Assembly: GCA_037953625.1 (NCBI GenBank)
Contig: CM075651.1
Span: forward strand, 155,636,001 to 155,700,000
Reading direction: 5' to 3'
Length of the DNA: 64,000 nucleotides
From: Crotalaria pallida
Taxonomy: Eukaryota; Streptophyta; Magnoliopsida; Fabales; Fabaceae
Part shown: positions 1-11,610 of the stretch, one piece after another
How positions within the stretch are numbered: position 1 is the stretch's first letter
Layout of the letters: each line of letters begins with the position of its first letter
Position numbers and translations under genes: made by a program
The notes under the pieces: generated by a model
The model's database searches: none
Told to the model about the DNA's origin: nothing
The model's input: the letters and a program-made list of their open reading frames with translations, nothing else

Positions 1-3000
1 TTAGACGAGTAAATTGAATATGCAATATTGTAACAAACAATCAGAAGAGAAGGGTTCACTTGCCTCAGCATTATTTGTGCTGTTAGAGTTTATAAACAAC
101 AGAGTAGGATTTACGATTACACTATCTTTCCACGACTCAAGGTGTCGAAGATCCCCTCCATACATAATGGGGGACTTTGCCATACACCACAAAGTCATCT
201 GCGAGAATAAAAAAGAATTCAATCAGAATTAATAAATATTGATTTATATATATGTGTGTGTGTCAAAGTATAAGTGACTTGTGTGCTTGTGCATACCTGA
301 GTTTGTTGTTCTTCTGGAGTAAGTTTAGTCAACCTGTGTGGACCTTTTTTGACAGCTATTGAGAAAAAAGAGGGGGAAATATAAATGGTAGTTTTAATGT
401 TTTATCATATGTTATTCTTAAACATATTCACCTCATCACAATTATGTATGATATGGGAATATGGGATGGAATGTCTTATGTTTCAATTGAAGTTTTAGAG
501 GAAAAGAAAGGTCTGTTTCATGAAATTAAATGTACAAGTAGTAATAATTCAGCCTAATAACCTGGATCAGTGAGCCATCCAAATGGTAGCATATCCAAAT
601 CAGGCCATGACTTTCCATTTAAACCTGGTGCACCTATCAAATTAGCTGCAGCAAAATCCCTGAAACATAAATTAAATGAGTCACATATAAAACACAATTT
701 ATTATTGGCTGATGAGTAAGAGCATGCACTTGCTTTGAAGTCAAACATAGTGATTTAATTTTAATCAATCACCTTGCTACATCAAAATGAGCTACCACTT
801 GTTTCCATTTATCCCAATCATCTCCAGTTACACGGTATGTGTTAACTAGTCCACTAACCGGCTTAGCCTGGACTGAAGTTGCATCAACTCCAGGAGACAC
901 AGAAAATACTATGGAAGGATTAAGTTCATTGAGAAGCTGCACACAGATAGTAAAATTTTTCAGTGTTACTCCTCTAAAATGAAAAAGTACTGAAATTGAG
1001 AAGAAATTGCCTTATATACCTGTGATACATAATGTATTTCATTATAATCCAAGTCTTGAGCAAACACACAGTCAAGTTTGACTGCAAGGAAAGCAGAAAA
1101 TACATATCAATCAAAGCTAGTACAAGGGAAGTACACATATGATTGCTTACTTTAGAAATGATCATGATTATATTTATGCATAATATATATTTTGTGTTAG
1201 TTACAATTAGTTGTACTTATAAGTGAGTTAGATTGATATAGTATATAAAGTGTGTTTTATACTTTCATCATCTTCTTTTATCGATATTAGAGAATTTAAG
1301 TTTAATTTGTATGAAGTAAAAAAAACTTTTACATTATCGGGGCACAACCTATTTTAATTCCCGATATTAAAGATATGATTTATGATAGGCCTTTTTGGCG
1401 TCGTTTGATCCATGTAGCCGACCCCACCTAGTGGGACAAAGGCTTTGTTGTTGTTGTGTGATATATGACATAATGTGTGTATTGTATATTTTATAATAGT
1501 ATGGGTGATAATAAGTATGTATATATTTGAGTATGAGTAGTCTAATAAGTACCAAAATCAACTCCCCAAGAAGTATAAAGCTCATAGATAGATCTCAAGA
1601 AGGCTTGTCCAGCTCCTGAGATGGTATTTATAGGCATGAAACCATTAGACATCCATTTACAAGACCTTTCTGGGTATCCTATGTCTCGTGCGTGCCACAC
1701 TTGTCCAGATTCCTCATAAGCTCGTCCCTGGGTAAGTTGCAGGAAAGAATAATCAAATTTCAACATAGGTTGAAGTTTACAACAGTATAACACATATTTC
1801 GTCAGTTCATATTTATTTATCCCATTTTATTTTAAAAAAATGATTTTTTTTTAATTTATCATGTTTAGAAGTTCGATTAATGTGTATGCACTGACAGATG
1901 TCATCCACCATTCATTTATATTACTTTAATTTAAAAGTCAACATTCATAAATGGATGAATAATGAATGATGCGTTGATGGAATAAAAAACTTTACACTGT
2001 TGGTGCATTGCCCATTTTTTTATAATATATTATAAAAAAAATATAATTGTTGTCTTGACTCGATATGACTCGATATAATACTTTGATTTGGGCTCTGTTC
2101 GGCAACACGAGCTATGAGCTTTTTAGCTAGTTAGGAGCTTTTAGATTTAGTCAACAAGCTACTAGCCCCGTTCGGTGAACACAAATTAGAAGGAGCTTAT
2201 AGCTTTTAAAAAAGGAGCTTGTAGCTTTTAAAAGCTAGCTTTTAGAAAGCTACTTGAAGTAGCTTTCTATAAACTAAACCAGCTTTCAATAATTCATATA
2301 CCAATTATATCCTCAAACAAAATTTAAAATTATTTTACTACCCTTTAATTAATTATTAATTAACTACATAATTAATAAATAAAGAAAAAAATGAATTTAA
2401 TTAAGGCTTAATTAATTATAATTTAATAATTTTTATATTTTATTTATTAATTAATTAACTATCTATTTAATAAATAAAGAAAAAAATTTGAAAAAATTAA
2501 AATAATAAAATATTACATATCCTTTTTGGTCATTTAATAACTTTTAGCTACTTCAAAAACTAGTTTTGCCGAACAACACTATTTTAAATAGTTAGCTAAA
2601 CAGCTATAAGCTCTCAGCTCCTAACTAGCTTAACAACTACAAGCTAGAAGCTCATAGCTGCAAGTCACAAGCTCACAGCTACAAGCTAGTTTTGCCGAAC
2701 AGACCTTGATACAATGAATTCAACACGCGAATTATTAGTATAGTTCACTTTTTTTTTTCTATTTAAAATATAAATTTATAATGGTGTGATTCGATTTATT
2801 AAATTTATTTTTTGAATTAGAAAAATAAAAATAATATGATAAATTGTTCTATAATCTATCACAAAAAGAGAAAATAAAAAAAATCAATGAATAATATACA
2901 ACAACAAAATTAATCATAATTTAAAACACATGTATGATTATAGAGTATATTAAAATTGTAAAGTGTAATAGATGTGGTTCATTGGTTTAATTAAGCTTTA

Positions 3001-4424
3001 TAAATTAATAAAAGGGAGTTACTAATGGAATTTAAATTTGGATAGTTACTATGCAACCCTTTGTTAAACTAATAAGAATTTGTCACCTAATACATGTATG
3101 TCATGTCATTGTTTATCAGAATGTTGAGAATGTGAAAAAGAAGGAGCGGTTCTAGCAAAATTGAAACAACTTTAATTTTTTTTAAATAATGTTTTTGAAA
3201 ATTTAAAGTTATAATTTGTGTAAAGTTACAAAGGACTAAATTAAAATAATCTAATTTTTATGTTGGACTAGATTGCAAAAATCAATTTTAACAACATGAC
3301 ATACATGCATTAGGTGGCAAATTCTTATTAATCTAATAAAAGGTTGCATAACAACCATCCAAATTAGAAATATTCAATAAAAACACCGAGCTATTTGGGT
3401 TTCTTTTTCTTTTCAAATTAAAATAGCTAAAAAAATCGGTTTTGATATTCATTTGCGATTCTGTTTTAGTTAGGTTTGAAGATGGACATCCTTAATAACT
3501 TCTATGCATTGCAAGGAAACGTGATGCATGTCTCTTTCATAGCATACACAACATGAATATCACGAAGACTTATACCAACAGTGAATATCACAAGTACTTA
3601 TTCAATTATGGAAAATGTTCATTGTACAATTAAATTTCTATAACTACGATTACAAAATTTTTTTTTAAGGTTATAAAGAAGAGAAGAAAAAAAGTAACAA
3701 AGAGATTATATGGGGTTCAATTTAATTTCTTTCCCAAATAAGGAATTGAAGTTGTTTATGTTTATAGGAATTCGATTCTACTTATGAAAAGATCGATCAA
3801 AGTTTATTGCAGGAATAAGAAGGAATACGTACAGTTGTTGTATCTAGTATAGGTGTGTTGGCATCGTATGCTTGTGTGCTGATTCCAGCCATAAGATGAA
3901 TTCCAAACTTTAAGCCCATATTATGCACTTTATCAGCAACATCTTTGAACCCTTTCCATCCAATTGAAGAAGGCCATCTTTCAGGGTCTGGGTGCATCCT
4001 CCCCCATTCATCAATGACATCAAAACCACGAGAATTACTATCACCGTCTAGCTTCCTATACCAAAGGTAATCCACCACAGCATACTGCATGTATATACGT
4101 GGTTTGAAATGAAGGAGTTAAAATTTAATTTTAATTTTATTACACATATATATATAGTGAATATTTATAATATAATCAAGGAGCCAGTACGGCACCTCAT
4201 ATCCATATTCCTTTAGGAGCTGGTCAGAAATTATTTGAGCATTCTGTAAGTATTCTTCTTCGGAAATTACCCAGCTAAAAGAATCATAGGAATTCCAACC
4301 TCTTGGAGGTGTGATAGCATTTTGAGATGACACTCTGAAATAGATAATTAGGAAGTCAAACATTTATTAGATAATCTTGCTGTAAGGAAAAGTTGTCGAT
4401 GTATAAAATTAAAAATAACATTGT

Positions 4425-4469
<45 letters not shown>

Positions 4470-4765
4470 ATATTATATGAGTTTTTTATTCATTGTTCTT
4501 AGGAAAATTTATAAGAAATTCAAAAATATAAAATTAATTTTGAAAAGTTAGAGAAATTGACTCTTAAACGTTAAATGTATCATTAAAAACACACGGTACA
4601 TAAAATTCAGAAGCAAAAACTGAAAGATATTGAAGGTAAGCTAAGACGAATTATGGATCAAGATGATGATTGATGAATGAATGAATAATACCTTCGAACA
4701 TAAAGACAGAGAAGGAAGCAGAGAGAGATAACAGAGAGGAACTTCATGGTTACGTTGCTGCTCAT
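1..4765 (-). CDS. GH27 alpha-galactosidase / beta-L-arabinopyranosidase-like protein, 5' part of gene (APSE-like)
   Basis: Secreted glycoside hydrolase of family GH27, expected to release terminal alpha-galactose or beta-L-arabinopyranose from wall glycans. It most resembles Arabidopsis APSE (At3g26380) from memory. Coding exons on the minus strand: 4692-4765, 4196-4334, 3833-4084, 1553-1727, 1020-1081, 773-936, 562-659, 297-355 and 64-198. Together they give 386 codons with consistent splice phases; the C-terminus lies beyond the left edge. Exon 1 encodes a hydrophobic signal peptide (FLSVISLCFLLCLYV). Exon 2 carries the family motif PPRGWNSYDSF. KLDC in exon 5 holds the expected nucleophile Asp217, and RVTGDDW in exon 6 the expected acid/base Asp273. 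Start chosen at 4765; an in-frame Met six codons later (4747) would also work. The last visible donor appears to be GC, not GT (GAG|GCAAGT at 66-58). The family is secure; which sugar is the substrate is inferred. Confidence 0.88.
1369..1457 (+). mobile_element. 5'-truncated RTE LINE, 3' end only, in intron 4 of the GH27 gene
   Basis: These 89 bp match the extreme 3' end of the LINE at 6236-8400 with only a few differences. They cover the last reverse-transcriptase-ORF codons (IYDRPFWRRLIHVADPT and stop), the short 3' UTR and a (TTG)n tail. The copy lies in the intron between exons 4 and 5, antisense to the host gene. It shows that the family produces heavily truncated copies here. I did not find a convincing target site duplication. 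Confidence 0.8.
1888..2014. mobile_element. Short MITE, degenerate copy (AGTGTAAA-type termini)
   Basis: The right half carries the terminal motif of a small family (AAAAAACTTTACACTGTTGG) preceded by sequence matching the centre of the copies at 36019-36193 and 31776-31952. The left terminus is eroded. It lies in the 2.1-kb intron 3 of the GH27 gene. The family is not assigned to a superfamily. Confidence 0.5.
2091..2705. mobile_element. PIF/Harbinger-type MITE in intron 3 of the GH27 gene
   Basis: The 615-bp element begins GGCTCTGTTCGGC and ends GCCGAACAGACC, so the termini are inverted repeats. It is flanked by a 3-bp duplication, TTG (2088-2090 and 2706-2708). A 3-bp TSD with GG-starting TIRs is typical of PIF/Harbinger. 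Subterminal DNA is rich in AGCT-containing words such as TAGCTTGTAGCT. A related 348-bp copy lies at 41222-41569. No transposase is present, so it is non-autonomous. Confidence 0.75.
3035..3365. mobile_element. MITE with about 70-bp terminal inverted repeats
   Basis: The left arm (3035-3108) and the reverse complement of the right arm (3290-3365) match at most positions; both begin AATTTGGAT and contain AATAAGAATTTG. The centre is AT-rich and non-coding. Long TIRs suggest a Mutator-like or foldback element, but I could not define a target site duplication. It sits in intron 3 of the GH27 gene, near exon 3. Confidence 0.65.
4431..4463. repeat. (TA)n microsatellite in intron 1 of the GH27 gene
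   Basis: An uninterrupted run of TA dinucleotides inside the intron between coding exons 1 and 2. Length is likely to vary between accessions. Confidence 0.9.
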
Positions 4766-6235
4766 TCTGTTCCAACAGTTAAACATGAACTTAACACGTT
4801 AGAGTGGAAGCACATGCAAGTATATAGTATTTATAAGCAGAAGAATATAACAATGCTTTATTATGAAGGCCAAATAAATATCACACGTATACCAATAATA
4901 CCATGGTTTATCCTTATCCCTAGCTAGTCCATACGTAAACGTGATATGGACATTATTTCTGATCTTACCAACATACAGATCGACTGTTGCATGCATTATG
5001 CTCTCAAAAATTAAATGAATGAATGATGAAGTACCTTTTCTTCTTTTGGGTCACTCTCCTAGAGAAACCAGTAAAGTGATGATCTGGAACTGCGACAACA
5101 AGTAGATAGCACTGATATTTTTTCACGTTTTCAAGGTTGTTGAAGATTTTAAAGAGTAGAGTTGGTGGTTAGTAGCCCGTGCCCCGTGCCATGCATGTGG
5201 TATTTTTTTAACAGCTCTTAATGTTTCATCATATTCCAAATTTAACCGATCTTTAATGTTTCAATTTAGTTGATTTTTTTATATATGTGCATACGAGCAC
5301 TTCGAAATTGTTAACTTTGTTTTTTTTTTAACAAGCTGAGATATGTTATGATATGATCATAATTAAATTAACAGCTCTAAATTAAAACATTTGCTTAATC
5401 AGTCTCAGTTCTAAAGTTAAAAAATAGGAAATAGCAGGCAAATTACTTGATTTGAAATTATTTGTTAATTTTCTTCCATCCATTTTAATTACATGCATTT
5501 CTTATTCGATTACGACAGAATAATATCAATGAATAAATATTGCTACATTTCTTATTGGGTATTTTTCTATAAATTTTTCTATATTCTATAAGATAGAAAA
5601 ATACAACTCTACCTACCCACGTGGATTGGCCTAATGGTAGTTATCTCAATGCGGAAAGAACTCAAGGTCTTAGATAAAAGTGTTCAAATCCAAACTGACT
5701 AAATGTATAACCGGAAACCAATGAGAAAATCGAAATAAAAAATTGATCAGAAATGGATTTATTTGGATGAGGAAAAGTGAAAACCGATTGGATCGGATTT
5801 CGAATTTACTTTTCAAAACTGAATCGAAGCGATATCTTATTACTAACTTGGAAATTTGCAAGGAGTTTGTTTAGGTCAAAACCCCATCATTTTATGTATC
5901 TATATTCGATAATGATAACTGTTTCTTATAAATACAACCGCATTACCAACAAGGCCCAGCTTCAACCATGATATTAGGGGTTTTATCTTTGCCATGAGTA
6001 TGAAAAATGTTTTGTTGGTAGAGGCAAAGCTCACTTAGGTGATCTCTACACCTCGCTCGGAAAGGATTAGTCGTCTTCAGCTATCGGTTGGAGGATACCT
6101 TTAATAAAAAATAAAAATACAACCATACTCATTGTGTATATATATACATATTTTTTTGAAAGTGCGTATGTATCTATATATTTGAATTTCAATATTTTGG
6201 TAATAGAGCTAAAAGTAATATAGAAAATAACATGT
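4766..6235. other. Spacer upstream of the GH27 gene, with a SINE-like remnant
   Basis: On the minus strand this holds the GH27 promoter and leader. A possible untranslated first exon ends in AAAAG|GTACTT near 5035, which is unproven. At about 5615-5700, TGGCCTAATGGTAG and GTTCAAATCC look like box A and box B of a tRNA-derived SINE, but I see no poly(A) tail or duplication. The rest is AT-rich and shows no gene. Confidence 0.4.
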
Positions 6236-8400
6236 ACAACAACAACAACTAAGCCTTTGTCCCACTAGGTGGGATCGGCTACATGGATCAAACGACGCCA
6301 TAAAGGCCTATCATAAATCATGTCTTTTGATAAGGCATTGATTGCCAAATCCTTCTCAATTGTTTCGCCTATAGTTTTTCTAGGTCTTCCTCTTCCTCTA
6401 GCCCTTGTAGTACCCTCCATTTGGTCTACCCTCCTAACCGGGGCTTCCACCGGTCTCCTCCACACATGCCCAAACCACCTAAGACGAGATTCGACCATTT
6501 TTTCAACAATAGGAGCAACCCCAACTTTTTCTCGAATATACTCATTTCTAATCCGATCTTGTCTGGTATGCCCACTCATCCACCGCAACATCCTCATCTC
6601 TGCAACATGAAGTTTATTCTCTTGTGTGCCCTTTGCCGCCCAACACTCTGTCCCATATAACATCGCCGGTCTTACAGCAGTGCGGTAGAACCTTCCTTTA
6701 AGTTTAAGTGGTACCTTCTTATCACATAACACGCCCGAGGCACTCCTCCATTTCATCCACCCAGCTTGAATCCTATGATTTACATCCCCTTCTATTTCTG
6801 CATCCTGCTGTAAGATAGAACCAAGATACTTAAACTTCGGGACTTGTGCTAAGACATGCTCTCCAACCTTCACCTCCCGAGTAAGGCCCACGTGCCTCTT
6901 GCTAAAATTACACTCCATATACTCTGTCTTGCTTCGACTTATCCGGAATCCAGACCCTTCTAAAGCTTGTCTCCACATTTCAATCTTCCCATTTATTTCC
7001 TCTCTAGTATCCCCAATAAGCACAATATCATCCGCAAAGAGCATGCATTTGGGCACTGGTTCTTGGACATGTTCCGTAAGCACATCCAAGACCAATGTAA
7101 AGAGATAGGGGCTCAAACTTGACCCTTGGTGTAGACCTATCGAGATGGGAAAATCCTCTGAAATCCCACTTTGTGTCCTCACGCTCGTCTTGACCCCGTC
7201 ATACATATCCTTAATGGCTCTAATATAGGTAACACACACCCCTTTCTTCTCGAGAGCCCTCCATAGTACCTCTCTAGGCACTCTATCATAAGCTTTCTCC
7301 AGATCAATAAAAACCATATGCAGATCCTTTTGTTGGCTCCGGTATTCCTCCATCAACCGGCGCAGTAAGTATATTGCCTCCATAGTTGATCTCCCAGGCA
7401 TGAAGCCAAATTGATTCTCAGTAACATGAGTCTCCTGTCTCAATCTTCGCTCCATCACCCTTTCCCAAAGTTTCATGGTATGACTCATAAGCTTAATCCC
7501 TCTATAATTCGCACAATCCTGTATGTCACCTTTGTTCTTGTAGATAGGGATTAAAGTGCTCATCCTCCACTCGTCCGGCATCTTCTTGGATCTTAAGATC
7601 TCATTAAACAACTTGGTGAGCCAACTGATGCCCCTCTCTCCCAAGGTTTTCCATACCTCAATGGGGATACTATCCGGACCAACCGCTTTACCATTATCCA
7701 TCTTTCTCAATGCCTCTTTTACCTCAGTCTCCCTAATTCTACGGTAAAAGGTATGATTTTGGTCCCCTTCTCTAGTGACTATCTGATCATGATGTGAACT
7801 TTCATGACCTTCATTGAAAAGGTTGAGAAAGTAACTCTTTCATCTTTCTTTTACATCCAAATCTGCGACCAAGACTTTGTCATCTCCATCCTTAATGCAC
7901 CTCACTTGATCTAGGTCTCTCGTCCTCCTTTCCCTAAGTTTAGCAATCCTATAAATACTTCTTTCCCCTTCCTTAGTGCCTAGAGATTGGTATAGCCCAT
8001 CAAACGCTCTACCTCTTGCTTCGCTCACCGCTTTCTTGGTCTCTTGCCTAGCTGCTTTATATTTATCCCAACTCTCTGCATTTCTATTCAAGGACCAAGT
8101 TTTGAAGCATTCCTTTTTCTCCTTTACCTTATCTTGCACCCTTGCATCCCACCACCATGATTCCTTGCCCTTTGGTCCATAACCTCTTGATTCACCGAGT
8201 GTCTCCTTTGCAATCTTCCTAATCCCTTTGGCCATAACCTCCCCCATTTCATTTGCGCTTCCTTCTCCATTCCAACGTCCTTCCTCTAAGACCCTTTGTT
8301 GGAATCGTTTTTCCCCCTTCAATTTCCACCACCTGATTCTTGGAACCTTTTCTTGTATTTTTCTTTCCATCCTTCTCTTAACCCTTACATCTCTAAACAA
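6236..8400 (-). mobile_element. RTE-type LINE retrotransposon, 5'-truncated and inactive
   Basis: Non-LTR retrotransposon on the minus strand. Its 3' end is a (TTG)n tail (read here as ACAACAACAACAAC at 6236-6249). The reading frame covers the region before the RT and the whole RT domain; the N-terminal endonuclease is missing. A second, truncated 3' end of the same family lies at 1369-1457. The 5' border near 8400 is approximate because homology fades into AT-rich DNA and no target duplication was recognised. Its orientation is the same as the GH27 gene. Confidence 0.85.
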
Positions 8401-8418
8401 AATAAGAAAAAAAATCAA
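6265..8418 (-). pseudogene. RTE LINE reverse transcriptase ORF with an internal stop
   Basis: Two open segments, 8418-7843 and 7839-6265, share one frame and are split only by a TGA at 7842-7840, where the family normally has Trp. The downstream part shows RT motifs in order: NYRGIKLMSH, FIDLEKAYDRV, GLHQGSSLSPYLF and the catalytic FADD near 7028-7039. It ends RRLIHVADPT. The upstream part is the basic linker between endonuclease and RT. The Met at 8418 lies close to or beyond the element edge and is not a native start. The nonsense codon and missing endonuclease make it inactive. Confidence 0.85.
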
Positions 8419-8479
8419 GATTAATATAATTTTTGATTTCTCTTGTATACATCAACGCGCGTACAATAACTAATTTTTC

Positions 8480-8605
8480 GGGTATGGTTCGGCCTTATTG
8501 AGGGGTAATCCTTTTAACTGAAATTTTTTACATTCACAAAATTTGAAGATCGAACCCCAACCACTTGTTTAAGTGACACAATCCCATATCAACTGCGACA
8601 ACAAT
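8480..8605 (-). mobile_element. SINE-like remnant related to the 62152 SINE
   Basis: On the minus strand the head contains TTAAACAAGTGGTTGGGG followed by GGTTCGATC, a box B-like motif. This matches the head of the SINE at 62152-62337 (TTAAGCAAGTGGTTGGGG). The body diverges afterwards. No clear target duplication was found, so borders are approximate. Confidence 0.45.
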
Positions 8606-8783
8606 AATATCAATGATTAAATTCCCATAAATTTAAAGTTTTTAATTAATTTTTAAAATAGGTTGATTGAATCAACTCAAGCTGTGATATGGTAGAGCAG
8701 CAAAACATTACATGACAAGATTCAAACTTTAGTGAGAATGGCAGCTATCTCTTTCTTGTAAAAAAAATATAAAAATACGTTGG

Positions 8784-9058
8784 TAATTCTTTTGTCTTTA
8801 AATATAAATATTAAATAAGGGAAGTGTTTAGTTATTTTTTATAACTTGATATAATTTCTAATGACATTAATTATTGCTTTTTTACAGATTAAACATCTAT
8901 ATTCATTTAACACTTTTTAGAGTTTCCATAATAGTTATAGCATAATTTTGAAAAAGTATAACAAATTTTGTCAATTCTAATGTTATTAATCATATTAACA
9001 AACATTAATAATTCACATAAAAAATCATAATAAATACTTATATTTAGGGCAGAAGGAG
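8784..9058. mobile_element. Degenerate Stowaway-like MITE
   Basis: The right end reads TTTAGGGCAGAAGGAG followed by TA, and the left end CTTTTGTCTTTAAATATAA is preceded by TA. Internal order matches other Stowaway copies in the window. It is heavily eroded. Confidence 0.4.
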
Positions 9059-9640
9059 TAATAACCAATTACTTTACTCAGTTCCTAAATATTTATCACT
9101 TTAACCAAATGGAATTGTTCATAAATAATTATTGTCATTCTATAAAATCAAGGCAACATTAATTTTTATTTTTATAAATGTAACCTTATCTAATTAATAT
9201 GATAGATAATGAGTTAAGAAAAATAACCAATTACTATAAATAAATAAAATATAATAAAAATGATAAACAAGCATTAATTTATTTAAAAAACACATTAAAT
9301 ATTATTTATTTATTTATTTGAATATAAAAATATATATTTTTATTTATTTATTTATTTTTCCATAACAAGACAATATATTTAAGAATGAAAGAGAAAAGTA
9401 TATATTTAAAAATATTATTTTTAGTGTTTATAAAAAAGAATATTATTATTATTATTATTATTTGTAATTATTATTATTTATTATTATTTTATTGTTAATA
9501 ATATTTATTTATTTATTATTATTTTATTTATTTATTAGGGTATTCTAAAGTAAAAAAATGAAAGAAAAAGACAAAAAAAGGTCTCGCATAGTTTTAAGTT
9601 GAGTATGTTATTTTACAGACTCGACTTAAGACTCTCCACT
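9059..9640. repeat. AT-rich spacer with TTTA/ATT microsatellites
   Basis: Runs of TTTA and ATT units (about 9300-9540) dominate. No gene or bordered element is visible. Confidence 0.6.
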
Positions 9641-10153
9641 TAGGGATGACAATGAGTCTGGGTAATGGGTATTCCATTACTCGGACCCGCCTCATTCATG
9701 TATATTATTCAGCCTTGGACCCGCACGGGTAATCGCTGTCAAGCGGGTTTTCGGGTACCCAAACGGGTTCACGGGTATCCATTATATTTTATATAAAAAA
9801 TGAATAAAATTTTATGCTTATTTTTTTAACAAACATAAAAATTCCTTATTTTACTTGTCAAACACTTGATATATCATTAAACAATTCAGAAAATTGACAA
9901 ACAAATTCATTAGAGGCAAAACAAATTTACTTAGAAACAAATCCTCTCATGCAAACATACTTAAATTCCAAATAAATTGAATACAATATGTATTTTTTTG
10001 CGGGGGTACCCGGACCCCATTACCCAGACTCGAACCCATTCCGAGTATTACCAGCGGGTACCTGTTTTTATATACCCGCGGATCCATTTTTTGGATCCGG
10101 ATCCGGACCCATTACGGGTATTATCGCGGGTACGGGTCCAATTGTCAAACCTA
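9641..10153. mobile_element. hAT-type non-autonomous element with GGGTACCCG-rich ends
   Basis: The termini are imperfect inverted repeats: TAGGGATGACAAT on the left, and on the right the complement of TAGGTTTGACAATTGG. Subterminal DNA is full of GGGTA/TACCC words. The flanks TCTCCACT (9633-9640) and TCTTCACC (10154-10161) look like an 8-bp duplication with two changes, which fits hAT. The ORFs inside are composition artefacts. Confidence 0.6.
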
Positions 10154-11340
10154 TCTTCACCATATTTTGAAGATTAATAGAGTCTTGAGAGAGTTTGGAA
10201 GAAAATCTGAATTTAAGACTCTCCACCATACTTTAGTGTAGATGCCCTAAACGAGACAGATGTGAATTAAAACAAAAAATTTCTTAAAAAATGACATATA
10301 TTAAGAAATGGAGGGAGCAATTTTTTTTAAGGAGTAACTTAAAAGAACTTAATTTTGTCATACTTAAGGTTATTAATATTAGAAAACAAAGTGAACATTC
10401 TTCCATATCTTGAAAATACAAAAAATCACACATTTTCATACATTTTAACTATATTTGGAGCACTTGTTAACATTTGTCTATATTTAAATACGTCAGTCTC
10501 AAGTTTTATAGAAAACCTATTTAACATTATAAATATTTTATATATTATATTTATTTAATAATGATTTAAATTAGAAGTAAAAACTTAATATTTATAATAT
10601 CAAATTTAAAAATGAAAGTATAATTTTCTAACTTTTTATAAAACTTAATCCTAATCCTTATAATTCCTAAAGTTGTTTAGACTATTTTTTGTCATTTTCT
10701 ATTATCAAACCATTAGATTAAATACATAATAGCTCTAATTTGATTTGTATTAATTTGACATATGGTGCCTATGACATTTATAAATGGTTTTGTTTTATCG
10801 GTTCATTAAATTGAGACCATTTAAGTTTTTATACTTTAACTTTATTTGTGTTGCTATATCATTTTATATGGTATAAACAAGTTTTTAAGTGAGTTTATGA
10901 ATCTTGTTAAACTTTGAAATAGGCTGTATCAAAGTTTTAAAATTTGGCATATGGCAAACTAATAAATCAAGTTTGAGCCTTAAATTTTTGGATAAACCCG
11001 TAATGTCCATATGCTGTAATTAATTTGTTCGCATATCGATCAGACCCTTTCAAAATATGTCTCACCGCAAAACACTCGATCTCTATACCAAAAGTATCAT
11101 TCAACTATCGAGGTGAGTTTTGTTTCTATCAACAAAGTCTTTTCTATACTCATAACAGGAATTGAATCCCCTAATATAATGCAAACTTAAGAAATTCAGT
11201 CAATCTACCAACTTTACTGAATTTTGTTGCTGCAAAACACTCTTTATCACATGAGCAAGAAATTGAAACCATTAACACATGATCGAGGGACATAAATCTC
11301 ATTCATTTGTGCTAATCTCCACCGTTTTGCACACGTTGGA
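10154..11340. other. Spacer upstream of COP1
   Basis: AT-rich sequence with one unpaired Stowaway-like end (GGAGGGAG near 10311). TTAAGACTCTCCAC near 10212 repeats sequence just left of the hAT element at 9641. I see no gene. Confidence 0.5.
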
Positions 11341-11610
11341 GTAAGTAACAGAGGGTGGCGTGCGTTGCGGGACGTGTCATGTGGCATCAGGCTTAGACGG
11401 TAGCCATCACGTGGAGTTTTATGACCCTCACAAAGTCACAATGCTACTTCAGTTCTGGCCCCACTTCCTCCCCCGTCTCGATTAATCTCCCACACACATA
11501 AACTCCACCAACAAACAAACCACTGCACCCAAATTCCCACACACTCTTTCATTTTTCTTCGCAAAAACTTCACCGATTAAACTAACTCTCTCTCTCTCTC
11601 TCTCTCTCTC
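11341..11610 (+). promoter_or_regulatory. COP1 proximal promoter and leader
   Basis: A perfect palindromic G-box CACGTG lies at 11408-11413 and a second ACGT core, GACGTGTC, at 11371-11378, about 200-240 bp before the start codon. Arabidopsis COP1 is known to be controlled through an ACGT-containing element bound by HY5, with FHY3, so these are good candidates for the same control; that link is inferred. A (TC)n tract (about 11587-11610) directly precedes the ATG, as in many plant leaders. No clear TATA box was identified. Confidence 0.55.
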
